From PCC-7336 sp039817825 (GTDB taxonomy: Bacteria; Cyanobacteriota; Cyanobacteriia; Thermostichales; PCC-7336): 7,237 nt of DNA. The position numbers and the translations under genes were made by a program. The notes under the pieces were generated by a model, which was not told where the DNA came from, searched no databases, and saw nothing but the letters and a program-made list of their open reading frames with translations. The stretch covers positions 1-7,237 of the forward strand of contig JBCBVA010000150.1 in the NCBI GenBank assembly GCA_039817825.1, in the 5' to 3' direction. Numbering within the stretch: the stretch's first letter is position 1; the number at the start of each line of letters is the position of its first letter. This document shows, one piece after another, positions 1 to 4,621 of this stretch.

Positions 1-86
1 GCATAGCCTTTACTGAGTAACAATTCGGCCAAATACGCACCGTCTTGTCCAGTGATTCCCGAAATCAATGCAACTTTCTCGTTCAT
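1..86 (-). CDS. gmd: GDP-mannose 4,6-dehydratase, N-terminal fragment
   Basis: The reverse strand reads ATG at 86-84 and stays open to the left edge: 28 complete codons, so only the N-terminus is present. The translation opens with MNEKVALISGITGQDGAYLA and continues ELLLSKGY. This is the start of the short-chain dehydrogenase Rossmann fold. Gly10, Gly13 and Gly16 form the NADP-binding glycine motif, and the exact GITGQDG wording followed by YLAELLL is characteristic of GDP-mannose 4,6-dehydratase. The family converts GDP-D-mannose to GDP-4-keto-6-deoxy-D-mannose in the cytoplasm, the first step toward GDP-fucose and GDP-rhamnose for surface polysaccharides. No strong Shine-Dalgarno sequence precedes the ATG. 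The rest of the gene and any fucose-synthase partner lie outside the window. A related NDP-sugar dehydratase is the only realistic alternative. Confidence 0.88.
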   Translation of the reverse strand, partial: MNEKVALISGITGQDGAYLAELLLSKGY

Positions 87-142
87 AGCGCTTAATTTCA
101 AACCAAAGTTTTCAGTAGCTATCAGAGATATACACTCATACC

Positions 143-158
143 AACTGTTTGCACAGTT
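143..158 (-). promoter_or_regulatory. Inverted repeat upstream of gmd
   Basis: AACTGT and ACAGTT form a perfect 6-bp inverted repeat around the 4-base centre TTGC, 57 bases upstream of the gmd start codon. The position suits an operator or a small hairpin in the gmd leader. It does not match the NtcA pattern GTA-N8-TAC or another site I recognise. The symmetry is seen directly; the regulatory role is inference, and dyads this short also occur by chance in AT-rich DNA. Confidence 0.25.
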
Positions 159-656
159 AATTAGTTACTATAGGCTAAAAACAGCTGTCACATAAATATA
201 TGTCAACGATTAGCCAATTGAACTTATTGTTTGAGTAGTTACAGTTTTCACTTGCTTGGTATTTAGGGGATAATACAAGACACATCAGGTTGAGATCCGT
301 TGAGAGATACAGCTCAAGAGCATTTCTTAATGAAATAAAGTTTTTTCGCAGATTTTTTTCGCTGAAGTGCAGAGCTGGATAGCGATAGCTCGGTATGTTC
401 CATAGTGAGAGCACCCAATGTCGGCAGGAGAATAACGAATTGCGCTTAGGTAGCCTGGATCGCATTGCAAATTATTGCATGGCTTTTTGGAGGTTGAGGT
501 AGTCAACTATCAAAACAAGCTGGACTTCTTACTGATGTCAAACGTAATACCAAAGCTTCCAAACGCTTTTTGCCCAACGTCAGTTCGACAGAATTGTTCA
601 AGTTGGATAAACCCCTCGCAGTGCAACGAAGCCATTAGGCTTTGAAGCCTCTTACT

Positions 657-681
657 CCCCTTTCCCAATGTGGGAGAGGGG
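657..681 (-). repeat. GC-rich hairpin, probably a dispersed intergenic repeat
   Basis: An 11-base arm (657-667, CCCCTTTCCCA) pairs with 671-681 (TGGGAGAGGGG) across a 3-base loop, with one wobble pair. The sequence and its continuation into the CTGGGGGTGAGGG stretch resemble the common short repeat of the CCCTCACCCCCAGCCCCTCTCCCA type found scattered in intergenic DNA of many cyanobacteria; I recognise this from general familiarity and have not searched. It lies 78 bases past the stop codon of the pentapeptide gene and could end that transcript, although no run of U follows on the reverse strand. Confidence 0.5.
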
Positions 682-750
682 CTGGGGGTGAGGGCTATCG
701 AACTCAGGTTGATATAAGGGCTGGGAATGAGGGAGATCGAACTCAGGTTG
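679..750. repeat. Two direct repeats of about 33 bp
   Basis: Copy one is 679-711 and copy two is 718-750, offset by 39 bases and separated by 6. They match at 29 of 33 positions; the last 14 bases, ATCGAACTCAGGTT and onward to G, are identical. The first copy overlaps the right arm of the hairpin at 657-681, so the second looks like a partial local duplication of the hairpin flank. Both lie just downstream of the pentapeptide gene stop. Confidence 0.7.
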
Positions 751-758
751 TGAAAGAC

Positions 759-2159
759 TCAGCGAATAGCCGTTTTGAGCTGCTCCAGCATGACATCAGC
801 CCCGAATAAATTGGCCCCCGTTAGATCGGCTCCAGATAATTGAGCCCCCAGCATTGTGGCCTCTTGAAAATCACAGTCGCGTAAGTTTGACGACTGCAGA
901 CGAGTATTGGTGAGATTGGCTCGGTAAAGCAAAGCCCCTTTCAGATTGGCCCCGCGCAGATCGGCCCCGCGCAGATCGGCATCTCGCAAATCGGCCCCCT
1001 GCAAATCAGCACTATTCAGGTCGCACCCGACCAGAGACGCCGCCGATAAGTTTGCCCCTTGTAAGTTTGAGGAATACAAGTTTGCTTGTCGCAAATAAGC
1101 CTCGCGCAAATCGCTCTCCTGCAGATTGATCGCCCGCAAATAAGCTCCAAACAACAGAGCCTTTCGCATTTCTAGCCGAGGGAAGTCCCGCTCGCCGGAC
1201 CCAAAACGTTCTAATAACTGTTCCACACTAATGTGGGCGCGATTGCCCTGGGGATTGGTCGGAATCACCAGAGGAGAGGCCAGTTCCGGTAATTCCACCG
1301 GAGCATCCGAGCGAATACTGCCATCTGGCATAACGGTGTTGCGAAATTTCGCACCGTCTAAATTAGCCAACCTGAGATTGGCTCCGCTCAAGTTTGCATT
1401 GCTCAGATCGGCTCCGTCGAGATCGGCACCTCCCAAATTAGCTCCTAACAGTTTGGTGCCGTTTAGGGTGGCCATGCTGAGATCGACAGCATTCAGATTA
1501 GCTTCCACCAACATGGCATGGCTGAGATTGGCAGCAGCGAGATTGGCCCCCGTCAGCATAGATCCGGTTAAGTTAGCCTCGATTAAGTTAGCTTCTCCTA
1601 GCTTGGCCTCAGTCAGATTGACATAGGGTGCAGAAGCTTTGACTAAATTGGCTTGGTAAAGATTGGATTCCGACAAGTTCGTTCGTTTGAGGGTGGCCTC
1701 GGTGAAGTTGGCCCCGTTCGCATCACTGCGACTGAGGTTGGCCTTGTAGAGATCGGCCTTATGAAAGTTTGTCTCTCTCAGGTGACATCCCTTCAAAAAG
1801 GTGTTGACAAGCAAAGCTTCGGAAAAATTGGCAATGTATAGGTTAGTGCTGACTAAAAACGAGCCGCTGAGGTCAGCTCCGCTGAGATTTGCCTCAGTCA
1901 AATCCACATCCTGAATCCGGGCTCTGCGCAAACGGGCCTGACTGAGATTGGCTCGGGTCAGACTGCACAGCTTAAATTCAGTTTTGTATAAGTCAGATTC
2001 CGATAAGTCAATATCCTGCAGATTAGATTGACTCACGCTGCAGCGGAGTAAGGAAATTCCCGGTAATGCCGTCCCGTTCAGATCGACATGTTCGAGGGAC
2101 AATTCCTCGAACTGCTGGCGAGCCGAACGATAAATTTGCAGAAGTTCTTCGATTTCCAT
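759..2159 (-). CDS. Pentapeptide-repeat protein with two beta-helix blocks
   Basis: The product has 466 residues from the ATG at 2159. A GTG at 2174 would add five residues, but the ATG gives MEIEELLQIY, the usual kind of opening for cyanobacterial pentapeptide proteins; neither start has a good ribosome site. Residues about 21-272 are near-continuous A(D/N)LXX repeats, roughly 50 units. About 60 residues without repeats follow, including MPDGS (277-281), a Pro-rich stretch and a second helical motif VEQLLERF (312-319). Residues about 331-455 hold roughly 25 more repeats, then a short C-terminal tail. Such repeats fold into a right-handed quadrilateral beta-helix. I see no signal peptide, membrane segment or catalytic domain, so it is probably soluble, perhaps a scaffold or binding protein. 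The biochemical role of most such proteins is unknown, and I assign none. It lies downstream of hrcA on the same strand across a 309-bp gap, so co-transcription is doubtful. Confidence 0.93.
   Translation of the reverse strand: MEIEELLQIYRSARQQFEELSLEHVDLNGTALPGISLLRCSVSQSNLQDIDLSESDLYKTEFKLCSLTRANLSQARLRRARIQDVDLTEANLSGADLSGSFLVSTNLYIANFSEALLVNTFLKGCHLRETNFHKADLYKANLSRSDANGANFTEATLKRTNLSESNLYQANLVKASAPYVNLTEAKLGEANLIEANLTGSMLTGANLAAANLSHAMLVEANLNAVDLSMATLNGTKLLGANLGGADLDGADLSNANLSGANLRLANLDGAKFRNTVMPDGSIRSDAPVELPELASPLVIPTNPQGNRAHISVEQLLERFGSGERDFPRLEMRKALLFGAYLRAINLQESDLREAYLRQANLYSSNLQGANLSAASLVGCDLNSADLQGADLRDADLRGADLRGANLKGALLYRANLTNTRLQSSNLRDCDFQEATMLGAQLSGADLTGANLFGADVMLEQLKTAIR
948..977 (-). 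repeat. Perfect 15-bp tandem repeat within the pentapeptide gene
   Basis: Two identical 15-base units (948-962 and 963-977) lie head to tail and encode consecutive pentapeptides of the ADLRG type in the second beta-helix block. Most other repeats in the gene have diverged at the DNA level, so this pair suggests a recent unit duplication by slippage or recombination. Confidence 0.75.
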
Positions 2160-2468
2160 GTGGCGAGCAAACACGGCAGCTTGTCAGCGCAATAGGGGCG
2201 GCGGATACCGTCAGGCAATCCAGTGAGGCCCAAACCTGCGACTCTGTCTAGCTACTGTACCCGCAAAGTCTGGTGGGACTCACGCCCTGGAAAGTATCAA
2301 ATTGCGGGTTGGCCCGATTCAGACCCCATCTACACATTATTTAGTTTGGTGTGAGGCGCTCGATTTAGCATGAGACACCCAATTACAGATTGAGACAAGC
2401 GCTGCCATAGATACCTCTGACAACAGATGGGAGGTCACAGCTGTTGAAGCCTGCTCAGGCGAGATAGC
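2160..2468. other. Spacer between the pentapeptide gene and hrcA
   Basis: This 309-bp gap lies between two minus-strand genes. I see no gene, no tRNA and no convincing promoter box. Near the hrcA stop are a 5-bp inverted repeat at 2449-2460 (GCCTG-CT-CAGGC) and two interleaved repeats at 2413-2446. None is followed by a T run on the reverse strand, so a standard intrinsic terminator for hrcA is not evident. The promoter of the pentapeptide gene should lie here but cannot be placed. Confidence 0.5.
2413..2446 (-). other. Interleaved inverted repeats past the hrcA stop
   Basis: ACCTC (2413-2417) is complementary to GAGGT (2431-2435), and CAACAG (2421-2426) is complementary to CTGTTG (2441-2446). 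The order A-B-A'-B' means the two pairings could form either a pseudoknot or two competing hairpins. They start 22 bases beyond the hrcA stop codon and would sit in its 3' untranslated region. The pairings are seen; any function in transcript ending or stability is inference. Confidence 0.25.
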
Positions 2469-3626
2469 CTAAGACACATCGCCCGTAGATGCCAGGGTGG
2501 ATAGGTGGCTGGCGGTGGCTTTTACCGATGCGATCGCCCGTTCGTAGGACATGCGGGTGGGGCCAAGCAGACTCACGCTGCCCATCGCAAATGGGCCGCA
2601 GGAATATCCCGTCGAAATTAGGGTGCATTGGTGCATGGGCTCAAGCGGATTTTCACTCCCGATATAGAGAACCAAGCGATCGAGGGTAGTAGGTTCGATG
2701 ACAGGCCACAACTCCGCCTGATTCTGCTCCAGAAGCTGTACGACCTCCTGGATATGTTCGGTTTGGGAGAACTCCGGTTGCCGTAACAGTCCGGTCATGC
2801 CCCCAACAAATACCTGTCCAACGGTGGGACGTAAGTAATTTTGTTTGATGGTCCCCAGCAGTTGCTTGAGCCAGTCGCCGTAATCGCGAAACTGACGATC
2901 CATTTCTTGCCAATCGATATTGAGAATATCGAAGAAGGTCTTGCCCTTCAGCTCCACGTTCAGGAAGTTATTGAGGAGCTGCAACTCCTGCTCCAATTGC
3001 TCGCGATCGCGCTGGCTGAGAGTCGAAAGGGCATTCGCGCAGCTTTCATTCGGAGAGGTCGCCGTAGCAGAATAGTTGGTTGCAGACTCACAGTCCCGCT
3101 CGCTAGCCTCGCCCCCAAAGTTGAACAATACAGTGTGGGTTTGGTACGAGTCGGTCACCAAAAAGGCCATGACCCGATCGCTCTCTACCGGTACCAGTTG
3201 CAAGTGACGAATGGTTGTACTGTCGGCGGGTGGAGCAGTGATCAAGGCGATGCAGCCGCTGAGGGAAGCCAGGATTTGGGTGGCTTGATGTAAGAGGCGA
3301 TCGAGGTTCTCTTGCAGTTGCGCGCCCAATTGCTCGGACAGAGTATCGAGGAGCTGGAGCTGCAGATCTTTGCGCTCGTCAATTAAGTTATCGACATAAA
3401 CCCGGTAGCCGGAGTCGGACGGAACGCGGCCAGCAGAGGTATGAGGCTGATAGAGCAATCCGGTGCGATCGAGGATGGCCATCACGTTGCGAATGGTGGC
3501 GGTACTGATCCCGAGATCGTAGGACTGCGAAAGGGTTTTGGACCCCACGGGTTCAGCCGTGGCGATATAGCTGCGGACGGTTGCCCGGAGAATTTGCTGT
3601 TGGCGGGACGTTAAATCGATATGCAT
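2469..3626 (-). CDS. hrcA: Heat-inducible transcription repressor HrcA
   Basis: The product has 385 residues from an ATG at 3626 and ends in TAG. The opening, with SRQQQILRATVRSYI and TAEPVGSKTL, is the HrcA winged-helix DNA-binding domain (about 1-75), and HTSAGRVPSDSGYRVYVD (62-79) is a family signature. The rest is the GAF-like effector and dimerisation region, ending with the conserved LLGPTRMSYERAI (353-365). Known HrcA proteins bind the CIRCE inverted repeat and hold down groESL and related chaperone genes; GroEL helps the repressor stay active, so misfolded protein causes derepression. The protein is longer than the usual 340 or so residues, partly through a Ser/Ala/Asn/Thr-rich insertion at about 172-200. 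No chaperone gene and no CIRCE element is visible in this window, so it stands apart from its regulon. No clear ribosome site precedes the ATG, but the start fits the family well. Confidence 0.96.
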   Translation of the reverse strand: MHIDLTSRQQQILRATVRSYIATAEPVGSKTLSQSYDLGISTATIRNVMAILDRTGLLYQPHTSAGRVPSDSGYRVYVDNLIDERKDLQLQLLDTLSEQLGAQLQENLDRLLHQATQILASLSGCIALITAPPADSTTIRHLQLVPVESDRVMAFLVTDSYQTHTVLFNFGGEASERDCESATNYSATATSPNESCANALSTLSQRDREQLEQELQLLNNFLNVELKGKTFFDILNIDWQEMDRQFRDYGDWLKQLLGTIKQNYLRPTVGQVFVGGMTGLLRQPEFSQTEHIQEVVQLLEQNQAELWPVIEPTTLDRLVLYIGSENPLEPMHQCTLISTGYSCGPFAMGSVSLLGPTRMSYERAIASVKATASHLSTLASTGDVS

Positions 3627-3739
3627 GGGATCGCATCACCACGGGAGCACTGTGCAATTGCCACCACCTCTCGAATGTTGGCGGATCGCCACTCTGTGAG
3701 CGCCGACCAATTCAAAGATTGCGACTTGAAGAGGGAGAC

Positions 3740-3804
3740 CTCTGGTAAGGGTGGGGCAGAAGCACGATGGAGAGCGAATCGCGAGCCATCTCGTGCCACC
3801 AGAG
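3740..3804. repeat. Nested inverted repeat, possible structured leader of hrcA
   Basis: The outer arms CTCTGGT (3740-3746) and ACCAGAG (3798-3804) are perfectly complementary. Inside them GCACGA (3762-3767) pairs with TCGTGC (3791-3796), followed by TGG (3768-3770) with CCA (3786-3788) across a 2-base bulge. The 15-base apex contains GCGAATCGC, which could pair three more. That gives 16 or more pairs in 65 bases, with an unpaired purine-rich segment on the left side only. It lies 114-178 bases upstream of the hrcA start codon and about 385 upstream of panD. It could be a leader RNA fold, a small RNA or a DNA cruciform; there is no evidence that it is transcribed. Confidence 0.4.
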
Positions 3805-3857
3805 TAGCGCAGCCGTTTCTTTGCTCACCAGTGTTTGAGAGAGAGAGAAGGCTCGTC

Positions 3858-3872
3858 TGTTCTTACCGAACA
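3858..3872. promoter_or_regulatory. 15-bp dyad, possible operator
   Basis: TGTTC and GAACA form a perfect 5-bp inverted repeat around TTACC in the hrcA-panD spacer. The symmetry suits a dimeric regulator. It is not CIRCE and does not match the cyanobacterial LexA site as I know it. The role is unknown and chance occurrence is possible. Confidence 0.2.
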
Positions 3873-4188
3873 ATTTCTCCTTTTCCACACTGGGTGATTG
3901 ATGCATCAGTCATGGGTGAGAGAGTTACGGGTGAATGCCCCGTGAATGGTCGAACTATTGGCAAGTGACCGATCGGTGAGTAACAGGAGAGTGACTCGCA
4001 CCTAAGCGCTCAAATAGCGAGCGACCTATTCGTGAGTCGATACGAAGAAACGATCGCCTATCAGCGACAGAACGACTCGGACGATGCAATTGGCTATCAC
4101 TGTAGTCGATACGGTCGCGGTTGCGGCAGGTTGCCGAGTAGGATCGAGTCAAGATGTCACTCTTACCTAGGCTCCATTCACTGTGTCC

Positions 4189-4548
4189 ATGCGCATTTTT
4201 CTTAAGTCCAAACTGCATAAAGCAACCGTCACAGAGGCCAACGTGCAGTACACGGGATCGATCTCCATCGATCGCGACCTGATGGATGCTGCCGAGCTAC
4301 TGGAATATGAAAAGGTGCTGGTGGTGGACAACACCAATGGCAATCGGTTAGAAACTTACGTCATTGAAGGAGAACGCGGGTCTGGCACCATTTGTATGAA
4401 TGGTGCAGCCGCCCATCTGGTGCAGGAGGGGGACGAAGTGACCATTATGTCCTTTCACTTGCAGGCGCAACCGACACCTCCCAGAAAGCTACTGCTGGGG
4501 GCGGGGAACGCGATCGTCAGGGATTTGATGGTGGTTGAAGTGCGCTAG
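4189..4548 (+). CDS. panD: Aspartate 1-decarboxylase
   Basis: The product has 119 residues from the ATG at 4189; a GTG at 4183 would add two residues. In related enzymes the self-cleavage site is Gly24-Ser25, and the two starts put it at 23-24 or 25-26, so alignment does not decide. PanD is made as an inactive proenzyme that cleaves itself at Gly-Ser, turning the serine into the pyruvoyl cofactor. Here the site is in YTGSISID, preceded by SKLHKATVTEAN with its active-site lysine. Other hallmarks are NRLETY (the Arg and Tyr of the active site) and NGAAAH (Asn of the processing site). The enzyme decarboxylates L-aspartate to beta-alanine for pantothenate and CoA synthesis in the cytoplasm. Its length is normal. 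No pantothenate gene adjoins it, it is the only plus-strand gene here, and it is probably transcribed alone. No ribosome site is obvious. Confidence 0.96.
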   Translation: MRIFLKSKLHKATVTEANVQYTGSISIDRDLMDAAELLEYEKVLVVDNTNGNRLETYVIEGERGSGTICMNGAAAHLVQEGDEVTIMSFHLQAQPTPPRKLLLGAGNAIVRDLMVVEVR

Positions 4549-4621
4549 AGGCTAACAGCTTGGCTGCTTATTCCTAGAGAGTGCATGTTAGAGAGCAGCT
4601 AGTTAAGGGCTCCCACTCGGC
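4549..4621. terminator. Convergent spacer with a possible shared terminator hairpin
   Basis: panD and ppk converge here, 73 bases apart. GCTGCT (4563-4568) pairs with AGCAGC (4594-4599) and the stem extends two to three pairs with wobbles, but the loop is about 25 bases. A second pairing, GGCTC (4608-4612) with GAGCC (4627-4631), encloses the ppk stop codon. Neither is followed by a proper U run, so any terminator function is tentative. Confidence 0.3.

Larger units (their letters stand above)
87..758. other. Intergenic spacer between gmd and the pentapeptide gene
   Basis: This 672-bp stretch is AT-richer than its neighbours and holds no gene I can support. A 96-codon minus-strand frame (465-175) has no recognisable motif, no ribosome site and a random-looking composition, so I do not call it. 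Visible items are a 16-bp dyad at 143-158, a reverse-strand TTGACA at 206-201 with no good -10 box at normal spacing, short dyads at 372-391, 466-479 and 637-650, an open plus-strand stretch at 498-639 without a start codon, and a hairpin plus direct repeats at 657-750. It presumably contains the gmd promoter and the 3' end of the pentapeptide transcript. Confidence 0.6.
3627..4188. other. Divergent spacer between hrcA and panD
   Basis: This stretch of about 560 bp separates two genes that read away from each other, so it should hold both promoters. No -35/-10 pair is convincing. Several open frames cross it (for example 3621-3968 plus and 4218-3955 minus), but none has a recognisable motif or ribosome site. 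Structure is plentiful: overlapping palindromes GCACTGTGC and GCAATTGC at 3647-3661 just upstream of hrcA, a nested inverted repeat at 3740-3804, a 15-bp dyad at 3858-3872, a hairpin at 3927-3943, the palindrome ACCGATCGGT at 3968-3977, seven GTGA words between 3916 and 4035, and AGTCGATACG repeated at 4035-4044 and 4104-4113. Confidence 0.6.

Noticed and set aside
201..206. Reverse-strand TTGACA as the -35 box of a gmd promoter
   Set aside because: No acceptable -10 box lies 16-18 bases downstream; the nearest TATAGT is about 28 bases away.
175..465. 96-codon minus-strand open frame in the gmd-pentapeptide spacer
   Set aside because: No recognisable motif, no ribosome site, and composition typical of chance translation of AT-rich DNA.
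1231..1841. Long plus-strand frames opposite the pentapeptide gene
   Set aside because: They are antisense shadows: the regular codon pattern of pentapeptide repeats suppresses stops on the other strand and produces matching pseudo-repeats.
759..2159. Pentapeptide repeats read as a CRISPR-like or DNA-level repeat array
   Set aside because: The periodicity is at the protein level (5 codons) with diverged third positions and an uninterrupted reading frame, and there are no unique spacers.
3647..3661. Possible CIRCE element upstream of hrcA
   Set aside because: GCACTGTGC and GCAATTGC are short palindromes, but the TTAGCACTC-N9-GAGTGCTAA layout is absent here and elsewhere in the window.
3621..4218. 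Open frames of 115 codons (plus) and 87 codons (minus) in the hrcA-panD spacer
   Set aside because: No ribosome sites or family motifs, overlap with the conserved ends of hrcA and panD, and composition unlike the neighbouring proteins.
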